Both the position numbers and the translations under genes were made by a program. A DNA stretch of 64,000 nucleotides from the NCBI GenBank assembly GCA_030268105.1, contig BSDZ01000004.1:2343001-2407000 (forward strand), given 5' to 3'. This DNA comes from Volvox africanus. Its lineage: Eukaryota > Chlorophyta > Chlorophyceae > Chlamydomonadales > Volvocaceae. Shown piece after piece: positions 21,281 to 45,244 of the stretch (position 1 is its first letter; each line of letters opens with the position of its first letter). Under the pieces are notes generated by a model. It was given only the letters and a program-made list of their open reading frames with translations. It was not told the DNA's origin and made no database searches.

Positions 21281-21853
21281 CTTCCACCCATCTCTCCCTC
21301 CCATCCCTTCCACCCATCTCTCCCTCCCATCTCTCCCTCCCATGCCTTCCACCCATGCCTTCCACCCATGCCTTCCACCCATGCCTTCCACCCATGCCTT
21401 CCACCCATGCCTTCCACCCATGCCTCCCACCCATGCCTTCCACCCATGCCTCCCACCCATGCCTCCCACCCATGCCTCCCACCCATGCCTCCCACCCATG
21501 CCTCCCACCCATGCCTCCCACCCATGCCTCCCACCCATGCCTCCCACCCATGCCTCCCACCCATGCCTCCCACCCATGCCTCCCACCCATGCCTCCCACC
21601 CATGCCTCCCACCCATGCCTCCCACCCATGCCTCCCACCCATGCCTCCCACCCATGCCTTCCACCCATGCCTTCCACCCATGCCTTCCACCCATGCCTCC
21701 CACCCATGCCTTCCACCCATGCCTTCCACCCATGCCTTCCACCCATGCCTTCCACCCATGCCTTCCACCCATGCCTCCCACCCATGCCTCCCACCCATGC
21801 CTTCCACCCATGCCTCCCACCCATGCCTCCCACCCATGCCTTCCACCCATGCC
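21281..21853. repeat. 13-bp minisatellite (CATGCCTCCCACC)n
   Basis: About 40 copies of a 13-bp unit, with two main variants, CATGCCTCCCACC and CATGCCTTCCACC, in blocks. Because 13 is not a multiple of three, the array is open in all three frames on each strand and creates long artificial reading frames (PPTHASHPCLPPM-type periodic peptides). Confidence 0.95.
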
Positions 21854-22160
21854 TCGCACTCCTCCGTCTATGCGTCTACGAGTCGCCTCTACGGGCTGCC
21901 TCCCCACCATCCTCATCATCCTCATCATCCTCACCACCCTCACCACCCTCACCACCCCCAACATCACAACCCTCCTCCTCCTCGTCACCCATGTTCACCA
22001 GCTCATCATCATCAGCTCCTCTTCCGCACGCACGCCGGCCAAGTCACGCGGCCTCGCACTCCTCCTCCGCCAGCCGCCACTGCGGCTCCATTCGCCCGTC
22101 GCGATGGATCAGTTGCATCCGAATTTCCCGACCCACGGGTTGCTCTGCCGGTCACTGAGT

Positions 22161-22936
22161 TCAGCGGGCCAAGTCGCCGAAGCCACTGCTGAAATCCCGG
22201 GCGGTGTGCCTGGCCCCGTGCGGCGAGACCGTCTGGGGGGCCGGGAGGGCACCGAGAGGGGGTTAACGTTTTCGGTTCGGTTTCGGTTTCGGTTTCAGTT
22301 TTGGTTTTGGTTGGAATAATGGGATCGGCTGGGGGTAACTAAGATGGTGAGCAGCGCTCCACCCGATTACGATTCTGTGTGTAAAATTAAGAAAAACCTG
22401 GTTTGCGTGTTCCCCCCCTTTCAACCCTCTCCCTCCCCAGCCCTCCCCGGCCCACCTTCGCCATGAACTCCCCCACGTCGTGGTTGACATCATTAGGTTC
22501 ATCTCGCACCTCCACACCGCTCCGCACTCCCGCAACGGGCAGTCGCTTGCCACCGCCCTGGCCTGCTCCAGTGGAAGCTCCCGCCGCTCCTTTCTTGCGA
22601 TGCCGGCCGCCCCCACTGCCCCCCGATGAGGTGGGGGAAGAGGGCATCCAGCTGCCCAAGCGGGACGAGGACGCCATGACGAGCACGAAGCCAAGGCAGG
22701 GAGAGGGGAAGGAAGGACGAGAGGAGATGGAGGTGGCAGTATAGATGGATGGATGCATGGATGGATGGATGGATGGATCCGGCCGCACACCTGTCCATGA
22801 CCTGCTTGAGGTACTCCCCCTGGAGCGCTGGCTCGGGCCAGTCACTGCGGGGGTCCAGCAGGCGGGCGTACATGGACTCCTTGCCCTCCCGCTCGGGTTC
22901 CCCAGCCGCGGGGGGCTTGTGGGCGGTCTCACGGGC
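22161..22936 (-). CDS. Last three exons of an unrecognised host gene
   Basis: Not recognised. Three exons join in consistent phase: 22936-22791 (acceptor CACCAG, ends phase 2 before GTGTGC), 22651-22456 (acceptor GGGCAG, ends phase 0 before GTGGGC) and 22232-22161 (acceptor CCCCAG, stop TGA). The first encodes a charged helix-like segment (ESMYARLLDPRSDWPEPALQ, then GEYLKQVMD). The second is Ser/Gly-rich with a basic RHRKK patch and an acidic DEPNDVNHDVGEF stretch. The third ends in DFSSGFGDLAR. Introns hold a GGAT microsatellite. Upstream exons should lie above 22.94 kb; a candidate on the same strand near 23.17-23.26 kb could not be joined. Confidence 0.62.
22741..22780. repeat. (GGAT)n microsatellite
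   Basis: About nine imperfect units inside an intron of the minus-strand gene. Confidence 0.9.
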
Positions 22937-23945
22937 CTGGTGGGGGGGAAGACCACGGGCGGGAAGGCGGGGCGGCGGGAGGGGGAGGGAAGGCAGGAGG
23001 GAATAGACACGAGACATGAGACATGAGGCCGGGGACGGAGAGGAGCGGGAAAAAATGGAAACACAACTGACTGCCGGAGCTGTGTAATGTATTGACCATC
23101 GTAAGGAGGGAGATGTGTGTGTACGTGTGCGCGTATATGGGTGTGTAGGTGAATGTGCGTGTGTGTGTGTGATATAGAGAATAGCCAGTGGCAGCAGCTT
23201 CCGGACGGCGAGTGGGTGTCCGACCCATGGGTCACACCCAATATCATCAAGGGCAATTTATACCAATGAGGATAATGACGACAGATCATCAGGAAAACCA
23301 TTATGACAACAAGGGGGTGGAAATGGGACGGGGGGTCTGCAGTGCGAGCCGTCCCGTATGCGGGTGGCTGCTGCGGCAGCAGGCTCCGGAACCACCGCTG
23401 CCAATGGTATTCAGTACAAGGCACAGGAGCGAAATAGGAATGGAGCACACGTGGATGAAAAAGCACACGTCATCACAAACACAAAACGACCGGAGCGCGT
23501 GTGAGGGTCCCTGGGCGCTCGCGGGAGCACTGCCAGAAGCAGCAAGGCGTAGGCGCGCGAGAGCCGGAGAGGACATTGCGGCTTCTGCGTGGCGGCGACT
23601 GTGCGTATGGCATCCAAAGAAGCAGCCTGCATGACACAAAACTGTTTTTTTTACAAAACTGGAGGATAGCTTCCTAAAAAAAGACTTCAGGAGGAGGAAA
23701 ACAATATGGAATGCTCGTGAGGTGCTCATGTGATAAACACTCTGAGAGTGAAAGTGGAAAGGCCAGGCCGAAGGAGGAAATGCTGGGAATCGATTTACGC
23801 GAAGGTGTCGCCTCAGTGCTTGAGGGAAGCTAGCGTCGCCATGTCGCTAATATTGATCAAAGGATATAAAACATAATGAAAAAGTTTTGATGGGAAAATT
23901 CATTTCGCCCACGTTTGATGGAAAATTTGGATTTAATGTCGCGAA

Positions 23946-23980
<35 letters not shown>

Positions 23981-25421
23981 AGACGACCGGGGTCCGCCTA
24001 ACAACTCGACAACCCATCCATCATCTCCTGGTAGTGTGTGCAGACGCAATCTCGCAATCTACCTTGGCGTCACCAGCATCTCGAACTTTCTCGTGGATCG
24101 TCATGATGAGGGCAAAGAGGCCAAATCGCCAATGAGACGGTCAGACGGATCTGATGATAACAGTTATTGCCGGCGAGCAAGAGACACTTGGCGGGAAAGT
24201 TGAAAAGCACGAATGTAAATTACAAAGCGTAAAACTTGAAGTGGTGTGTTGTGCGAAAAGATTTACTTTTTTGGGGTTCCGAAACATCTGTTGTTTCGCC
24301 GTCATGATCTATGATGATTATCGCCGGTGACGGAACCACCTTCATCAGAGTCGTCGTTCGGTGACGCAGCATTTGTACAGCAGTTTGTACGATTTAGAGA
24401 ACCCGGACATTTGTGACCTTTGCTGAAGTATAACCAAGTATGGCTGATGGCTCCAACGGATGTTGCGGAATCCTGAGAGAGGAGTTAGCTTTATATTAGA
24501 CCACAAAGCATCAAATGTTTTTAAAAAATCTTATGAATTATTAAACAAATTTAGTATGAAAAAAGACGTCTGTTGCATTTCAAAATCGACGGTCACTCGC
24601 TCCAGCCTGTTCAGGCGCCCAGTTATCCGTCCGCCATTGGGGTCCTTTGAGCCGTTTCGATTCAACTTCAAAATCATCGTTCAAGAAAAAATAAAATTTC
24701 AGAATTTAACCTCTCTGATCCCCATCTGGTGAGTGCGGCGTCGCGGCCCACCGCTCTCTGACGACCCACTTGTGTCATCATGATCATCATGATCATGAAC
24801 AGCGTGTACCCTCCTCCCTGCACTCGATCAGGAACATTATGAATGCCTATGCTTGCCTAACTGGAAATAAAGTTATTGAGATATCATATCATATCCATAT
24901 TATCAATGGCCGCGGCGAGCACTTCCTCGTGGCCGAGCTAGCTAGCTAGCAATTGACGTGGGTGAGGCGTTTCGTCCATTCCCGGCCGCCGCCACCTAGC
25001 CTGCCACCAGACAGGCGCGTCGGACAACGGCAGGTTAATCTCACTGCTTCCCTTCACCCCGTGTATATGCACAATGTATATTTGTTTGTAAAAATACGTG
25101 CATGATATTATATATTAACGCGTATGGCCCTAAAACCCTGCAGTGCATTTATGTATGTATTGCGCATGTGTACGTGTGTGTTTTTATATGTATGTATGTA
25201 CTTGATCGGCAGGAAGTCCGTGAAACCCGGCATGGGGCGCACTGAGGGAGCGGAGCAACGATTTTCCTCGGCGCAGGTGACCACCATTACGCCAACACCG
25301 TCACAACCACCATTACTGTTTTTGCTACTGCTATTGCTACTGCTGCTGCTCCTGCTCCTGCTGTATTTATTGCTATTGCTACTGTCCCAGTGGAGATTGA
25401 TCGGGCTCAGTTGCGGTGGCA
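22937..25421. other. Interval with repeats and no complete gene model
   Basis: Contains probable 5' parts of the minus-strand gene ending at 22161, a GT-rich tract near 23.12-23.17 kb, the palindrome at 23222, a (CCG)n run near 23948-23981, AT-rich patches near 24.5-24.7 kb, and a CTG/CTA-rich imperfect microsatellite near 25.32-25.39 kb just before the hydrolase start. Confidence 0.45.
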
Positions 25422-33580
<8,159 letters not shown>

Positions 33581-36500
33581 TGTACGATGGTGTCTCGTGT
33601 ATTTGCGGATCACTTTCGGCGCTGCAGGCTTCAATTGCATGTCAGATCGGGAGCGAGGCGTCATAAGGGCTCTGCGGCAGGGATTGCCGGGCGGCAGGGA
33701 GGGAGGTCGGGATTCTTAGGATACATACAGCCCCTGGACGCGCAAGTCCTGTTTTTGGGGTCTCGGGACGTGTTGAAATTTTTAGTTGCCTGCTATCCAG
33801 TTGCCCCTCTGCCTGTTTTTGTGGATGTTCACCTCGTGTTGTCTGCATGGCGTCCTGTTGCATCATATTCTCATAAAACCGGCATGATTCTAGACTCGGC
33901 TTTTGATCTCCACCGTTTGCTGTGGGAGGCGTAATTTGCTCCGCGTCATGTTGTGCTCGTTTCTGCTGTTGCCTAGAGCTGGAGAGGTTGAAAACCATTG
34001 CGAAGATTGATTGGCAAGTCGATTGAGAAGTCAGACGACAATGTTGGGAGTTAAGGACGACACGGGGCGACGACGACGACTCGGGACTATATGCACTTCT
34101 GTAGAAGCGCGGACACGCAACCATCCTCAACCACATTCATACCCAGACATTCAAATGTCACGTTAGATCTGAGAGAATTTAGAAACCGCAAAAAGTTCTT
34201 GGTACCTTCCGATGAGCTAGGTAAGAATTTGTTCACAAGGGTGATTTGTAATGAGCTCGTTGCCTCCAAATTCTGTAAGCTAACTTTTCACATCGCGAGT
34301 AGGAAACGGAAGCGGCCGTTTCATACATACCTTGCACAAACAACCCCTGCTGTGCGGGTAATCGGCTGACACGATGTACCTCTACCAGCCCATCCAGATG
34401 TATTTCACAAACACACACAGTGCTGCTGTTCTCCATAGCCTTCTCAGATATTGGACATATGGAGTAGCTCGGATTGAATTCGAGCTGCAGTCTACCAGCT
34501 GACTGTGTGTGTCATGGGAACCATATATATTCGACGTGCGAAAGCGTGCGCATGGCTGGAAGGGAGTCTCATGATCCCGCCTCTTATAGAATCGTGCACT
34601 GCGCAGCCATCTGGGAAAGGGGGGGAGAAGTCGCGGGTGTATGTCGGACACGCACATGACGGTGTTGGGAGGTATGACTGGCTGACGTTCGGTTGTTCGA
34701 GTTCGAGACTCTGTATCGACAGAACCAAACCGAGAAATGTACAACATATGTGGACGAAGCGCTTCTCATATCTTGAGTCGCATCCTCAATTGTTTCATCA
34801 TCATATACCATCACATCATAACATCCCCTCGCCACACACAAACATTAAGATAACCCAACATCATACGTCTGAGCGCACGACTGCCAGTCCCAAACACCGT
34901 CTCTTGATCTGTAATTTATCACAGCTTGTTTCGAAAACCCGGTGTCTCCCTCGCAGCCCTGACAGACCATATGGGGACTGCCGCAGCAGGGCGCAAGAAG
35001 TCGACACCAGCAGCCCCTACCACAATCCCGCAGCTCACGTGTTTCCGGATTTGATTCTCTGCGGCACACGCTGAGGCCAATCCCCTCTGCCGGCCGAGGA
35101 GGCCGTGGTGGAAGCGGCTGCAACAGCTCCGAAGCCCTCGGCGCTTAAGGTCTTCATGGATACCCTGCTGTAACATGCCTACCGTCCACGACGATCCTCT
35201 TTTCCCCCGTTACCCACCCAAATAAAGAGCGGTGGCAAGCGACTGCTCCACATCTTAGCCATTTCTCAGCTCGATTTTTAAGACGTTTATCGTACTGACG
35301 GAGTTAATGATTACGGCGAACCGCATTAGTAACTGGTAATACAGTAATAGCAAAACCTGCGGGGCACCCCCAATGAACCATGTTTACCCCACCCCCATTC
35401 TGCTCTAAGTAAATTTGTCACATTGTTCAAGTCGCATGGACAGGAGATCCATTTGGCCATATAGGCCTCTCTGGCTACGAAACAAGAAAAATGGCGCTGT
35501 GGCTGACGGCAGTAGGCACCTTTAGGGCTGATACCGGACCTGCGTGCGCACGCCCAAGTAAAACAAACAAGCTCAAACAAAGCACACGCTCGCGCAATGT
35601 ATAACCGGGTTACAGGATACCAACTCGGCGCCTGCGACTCCGCATTGGTGCCTATGAACCAGAACCCACGGCGCGCAGAACGTCATTCAGACCGCACCCC
35701 GCAACCCCGTCCGTCACCTCCTTTCCTTTACCTCAGATGCGGCTTTCATCCCAGTTCGATGTCTTGCAGTAGTAAGACTCAAATTTGTACAACACAACGC
35801 AACGAAACACATGCCATTCCTTCCCTGACTCAATTCCGGAGCGGCTGCTCTTCTGGAGAATAAACTTTAATGACAGCCGCCAGCAGCACCCGCCGCCATG
35901 AAGTCAAAGAAAACAGCAACTGTAGGGGTCAGGAGTGCTGGGGGTTAGGGATTCGAGCGAGGACGAACTGCCTAGTTGACGTGGCAGGATCCATAATCGC
36001 GGATCTGGCGCAGGAGGGAGGGGCGCCAGGTACCCTCCAGACGTACAGGATCCACTGCCAGCCGAGCCACGCCAGAGCGGAGCCGGAGGAGACGGGAGAC
36101 AGCGGGACGATTGCGCTGCTTTCATCTGTGGAGCCACGGATGACTCCCACTCATCGCTCATCGTCTATCACAACGATTGGTTCTCTGGTCCTGAAGGCTC
36201 GTCACCAGCACCACCACGGCCAGCACGAGCACTGCCACAGTGAGAATCTAACAGCTGCTGGAGCGTGAGCAAGGACACAGTCAGTTGTCGGTCTGCCTGT
36301 CCATCCATCCGTCCGGCGCACAGTGCGGAGCCGATGGCGGACCAGCACTCTCATTCACATCCACTGCCGCTGCTGCTGCCTCTTCGCTGTCCCTGACTCG
36401 CTCTGACAGCATTTGTGTTCACGTTTGCGGCCTGTTGTCACTGCTACTGCCACTGCTGTGCACCCAGCCATCAATGACAGCAAATGCATATTCACCATGC

Positions 36501-39258
36501 ACCCGCAGACTCGTCGTGGACACGTGCGGACTCGCTCTTTTCCCTGCCCTGCCGTTAACATGCTGGTCATGACAGGAAAAGGTCAGAACGTGATGACAGC
36601 CGCACTGAAGGCGTCCTTTCCACGGACACAACTAGCCAAGATCAACAAACATGCACAAAATCCCACCAGTACGGGGGTGGCCCCCGGGTGACCCAGTCCC
36701 CTTCGCACAGCCGCAACATCACACAGGTGACCACGGCGACACAACGCTTATCACGTACAAGCATATTCATTCGCAGCTCATCCGATTACAGAGCCCACGA
36801 AGGTGACGCAGTTACGCCCTCCCACGTGGCATGTACATGTTTAGCTGCATATTACATCAACCTAGGCTCCAGTGCTCCAGCACCAGCCAGTACCAGTGCC
36901 AGTGCTGCTGTCACTGGCCTTTGTCCCCACCCCGTGCCGCGCCCGTTACGATGGCGGTCCCCCCCCGTACTCATAGCACTACAAATTTGTGTGAGATTGC
37001 TCCAGTTGCACCCCCTTCATCTCACTGCGTGCATTCACATCCTGCATCATGCGTTTGGCGTATCCGTCAAGTCGTCGACATCAGCAACCGCAATGCCATC
37101 AATCCCGACGGGGAACCCGGCGGCTTGGGGGTCAGTCAGAGTGGTTGCCCAAGTGAGTGGTCGACCAAAGACGATATCAGCTGTGAGGCTGATGCCCCCC
37201 GCAGTTTACACCCTAGCAGGTGAACAACTCCACCACCACCACCAAGAAATTGACCCGCACGAAGTTGGAAGGAGAGAGGGGAAAGCGTCCCCGTCACAAC
37301 ACCCCGGCCCCTCTATGGACATCACCTCCTCTCCTCATCGTCATCACCGCATCCCGTTCATTCCTCTTTCCTGATTAGGCACATCATGGGCTGAGCACCA
37401 CTCAATGGGAGCCGACAAAAAGCAACTTAAACACCTTGCTAAATATGGGTACTTAGACAGGCCTGTGAAGGGAGGCAGAGACTTCCGACGCCGGCTGGAG
37501 TGACCTTCCATTGGCATCCCATGGAGCAGCTACTCCTCTTGTGCTGTAAGTCGGCAGCCAGCCTCAACCAGTTGCAACTACAACCACCCGCCAGTGCACC
37601 GAACAAGGTCTGCGGTGGTGGCAGATCACAACGCTGCGCTCTGACAACCTCTTCCCACTCGCTACTTGCTAGCCCTAGCTAGACTTGCACGCCAAAGTTG
37701 CGTGTGCATGTGTGTGGTCACGAGACTCACAAGGATCAGACAAACAGACAGACAGACACACTCACATCCCGCAGATTTGCCCCAAGATAACTGAACTGAA
37801 GTCCTAACCTAAACTCTACCCCTGCCTTATCTGCCTCAATGCTTCCGAGATGAGCTCTCCTCAGAGAATCGGACAGAGGGGCCGCGTCGTTCGGCATCCT
37901 CCGTCCCTCTGAACCCATGAGCTACATTCACCGGCCCACTCCACTGCCTGGACCCCCCTCCTCTTCCGACCTCCGAATGGGGGAACTGCGCATGTGTGTG
38001 TATGTGTGTGTGTGAGTATGTCTACGATGCACTAAAATACGCCTACTGACAGAAAGCACCCTTTCGGCGCCCCGCCCCGCGTGGCCGTACTCTCCTAGAG
38101 ATCATGTCTAAACCTGCCTGCCACTGACATTGGAGATAGTCCCAACTCCTAACCGTCTGCAAATGACTCTTAAACTGCAACGTAATGAGGACGAGGAGCA
38201 GCACGACAGCACTTCTGCAGCTGCCAAACAAAAAAAGAAAAAGCCCAGTACAATGCCATGTGTCATGAAAGCAATAACATATATACATATTAAACAACAC
38301 ACCTACCTAGCTACCTAACTACCTAGCTACCCACACGCAGTGAGACACGCGCGCACACGCTTTCTCCGTACGGCGTACGCGCGCTGCGGGTGATGCAAAT
38401 GACAGTCCGACAGATGGACGACGCAAAAGTCGGATCAAGGTTTTTGCGGGTATACGGATGACACATCACAGATCCCTAAATACAAAGCATGATGCCACAC
38501 GAGATGAGATGGGATGACTCATTTATCGGCGAGAAGCAATACCCCCACCAGGTAGACTACCCGCTTCCCTGGACGGCCGCGCACCCCCCAGCAAAACAAC
38601 CCTCGAGGACTGGCGGTAGGTGGCAATCACCTAACGATAATCTACCTGATCACCTTATCATTGTGATTTGGAAACTGCGCACATGTTGGACTGGTGGTCC
38701 CCCCCCCATGGCGTGTAGCTTCATCGCTTCAGCGGAACCCAAACAAAGCTCTGATCAGCCCCACCCCCCATCCAGACAACTACAGTAGCGCACACACGTC
38801 AGGACTCGCAGCGCACAGCAATCCAATCACAATACTACGAAATGCCAGTGCTTCCCTCGGGGGCACATCCTGACGTGTGTACCTGTTCGCATGACCTCCT
38901 TCCTCCCTCTCCCTCCCCTTCCCCCTCCCCCTGCGACTTCGATAACCCCACGCTGACCCACGCTCTCGTACCAGGCAGCCGTTCCGCCGTGCGTGTGACC
39001 TTAGGTTCTGTTCAAGACCTCCAAAACACGCCCCGATGGGAGCCGCTGCATGTGCCTGGTTGCTGCCGCGCCACAAATGGACCGCTCAGTGTTGCCGGTC
39101 GCTCGCGGGCTGTGAGATCTACATCAGCGCTTCGCACGCCTCTGCTTTCCATTGTTGAACTCCTGTGTGCGGTTTAAGGTTTATGTTAGACGAGGAGGCG
39201 ACTGTCTCCGTACGACCAGTCCCGTTTCTCAGGTCAGGTCGGGCGCGGCCTGCGGCAT
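33581..39258. other. Interval without a firm gene
   Basis: Carries the hydrolase 3' UTR and a long stretch of mixed sequence. The only coding-like piece I see is on the minus strand at 37180-37047: acceptor CACAG, then 44 codons beginning DIVFGRPLTWATTL and ending DDLTDTPNA with TGA. It may be the last exon of an unrecognised gene whose other exons I could not place. A 40-bp stretch near 38925-38965 is repeated near 39896-39935 inside the RWP-RK gene intron. Confidence 0.4.
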
Positions 39259-42672
<3,414 letters not shown>

Positions 42673-45244
42673 CTGCACTTGCAAAGAACAGAAAGCACAA
42701 AGGTAAACAATTTCAAGCAACGCTCAAGCCCGTGTCGAGGCCAACTGCAGTCATGCGTACCGAAAAGCTTTGCGCTTCAGTAGCGTCTTAAAGGTAGGAC
42801 TAACAGGATCGTAACTCGCGGGACGCGCCTTCAATGTTACGACCTCAATAATAGACCACCAAGAAACGATTCCCGTCCCAGCACGTGGCTTTGGCCCCGA
42901 GGACAACCATCCCATCGAAAGCGTTTATACGAAGCAAAGGCAATCAGGAATAGCTTTGCTCAAGAGCAGCCGGGCGCACCTGCGAGCCCAATTCCTGTGC
43001 GGGCGCCTTCAGGCTGGAACATTTAGGCACTAGACTTTGTAACCAGCAAGAGATATGAGCTTTAACGTGTAAGGGGCACTGGACGTAACATAAGGAATGT
43101 GCAGGTCATGGATTTTGGGGCTACTTGTGCGATTACAGCCAGGGTCAGTGCATGTACAGCGCCTTACGTACCATCATTTGCTCCAGGGCCTAACTGATCT
43201 TTTTCAGTCAACTCATTATCTTACCTTCACATCAACATAAAGCGTGTTACCTTTCGATAATTTTGTTCGATCAGGATGATTTTCTATGTAGTATTAGTCC
43301 TTGCGGCTCATCAATTCATGTCATCACTTTCCTGCAAGCAGGTCAACATAAACGCTAGAACTCTATTTAATTTTGTAACATCTTTGTTTTACCTATCTTT
43401 TCACGCGCATGGAGTTCTTGAGCTGTCAACCTTACCCATACTCGACATTTCTACGCTGAACCTTTACCCGGAGGATTTAAAACACACCTAGATTATGTAT
43501 TTATGAAATAAAACCATGTTTATAGCTTGACGCCATTTTTAATTATAAGGCAGAAGACACGTCCGCAATGCGCCCGGTGGCAGTTTTTTTACGTATCACT
43601 CCGAGCTTTGTATTCTGCAGCTTTCATTTTCAAATTTGAACGTCTGTCTATATAGCTCGTTTATGATTCGATGTGACTTCATGGATACTTCATGCACGGA
43701 CTCTTCGCGGGTGGCCGTCGGCTTGCATGAGGCATATCCTAGATGTGATGGACTTCATTATGACATATTGGAACGTATTTCTGGAACACGTTCTATTCAC
43801 ATCTTTTATACAGTTTGTGTTTGGGATGGAGATCCCGCCCTGTCGTAGGTAAGTACGAAAAGCTGAAAGCCAGAAACGACTCTGTGTCCCCCTGCAATCT
43901 TTCAATACACAATTACTTGAACTATACCTTCCAGAACTATTTTTAATTGCTGCTACGCGACCTAAGCGTTCCTCTGCATAGATCCGTGCTTTGATATACA
44001 AGACTCCCCTTACCGCCGTCGCTCGCATCGCGCGCTGATATTCAAAGTCGAATTGTGATTACATCCCAAAGTCTTTCTAACGACTTGTTTATGCTGCTGC
44101 ACATAATGTAAAGTAAAGTCATCGAACCGCGACCCCGTACTTTGCCACGTATTTCGGATGATGACAGCTGTATAATGAGGATTGCAACATCAATGTTGAT
44201 CAACTTCAGGAAATTGATGCACAGGACATTTGATAGGAGTAGAGCCACTGACTTCATGCTGAACCCCCCGTTTCCTGTGCTTTCCACCTTAACCATTATC
44301 CCCGCACTGTGATGTTTGCCTGACCGCGTTCCTTCAGGCCGTCGCCAGCATCTGCCGCTTTGCCGACAGGTGCGTGCAAGTATGCATATCCATTGTATGT
44401 ACGAATGTGCGTGCCCGCCTTGCCTCTCTGCTCACCGCCTTGCCACGACCCCGCTTTGTCCCATTAGCAGCTGTGCGGCTAATCGGTGACTGATTCTCGT
44501 CTCCGGGTAGTTGCATGTGAAAGCTGGCCAGAGCAGCCTCTATGGAACTGTTTGCACGCACATCCAGGAGGCGGAGGAGATACGTTTGGGGCCTGTGGCA
44601 GCTGGTGGAATGGTTCGGTAGTGGTTGGGAGACAGGTATTTGGGTGGGGATGAGTGGATGGCTATGTACGGTATAGGTCATGGCAGCAGCCGGCAGCACT
44701 GTGTTTGTCCACCAAAACCAACTGAAATCCGCAAAAGTGGGACGCTGCGCTTAAAACCGTACAGATGGGGCGGTTTTGTACGGTTCTGCAGCAGCTACTC
44801 CATGAACACATGCCTATGGATGTTTGTGCGCCGTGTGCCGAAATGCTAGAAGCTACGCATGTGCCCCCAATTCCGAATGTTGGAAGTCATGGGTCAGAAA
44901 CATCAAGTCGCGGGCTCCTCCTAAAAGTCCCTCGGTCTGTATAGCAGGGAGACTCTGAATTTAGGTGAGACGATACAGTGGCGAATAACATATTCTCCAG
45001 CCACTGCTGCAGCAGAAACAGTTATGGCTTTACGGTGGCGTAATGTTACCGTATCGCCTTTGAAGGCTCAGTGACGCTTTACAGGGCATCACGCATGCCC
45101 CGGGCAAAACATGTGCGGAATTCCCTGTGACACGCGTCGAGCTGATCATCGCGAACTAGATCCTGACGTCACGCGCGACAGAGTCTTCCAATAAGAGACA
45201 GAATCACAACAAATCAAGTCAAATGGAGTCCCCATTTGGGGGCA
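42673..45244. other. Interval between the RWP-RK gene and the SHOC1-like gene
   Basis: Holds the 5' leader of the RWP-RK gene (a leader exon may end at about 42763 before GTACGC) and, in the right part, the 3' UTR of the SHOC1-like gene, with TGTAA on the minus strand at 45083-45079. The middle, 43.2-44.3 kb, is AT-rich with no convincing frame. Confidence 0.45.

Noticed and set aside
21230..22319. Long frames of 195-352 codons on both strands over the 13-bp minisatellite
   Set aside because: All three frames are open only because the 13-bp unit lacks stops; the peptides are perfectly periodic and have no start or splice support.
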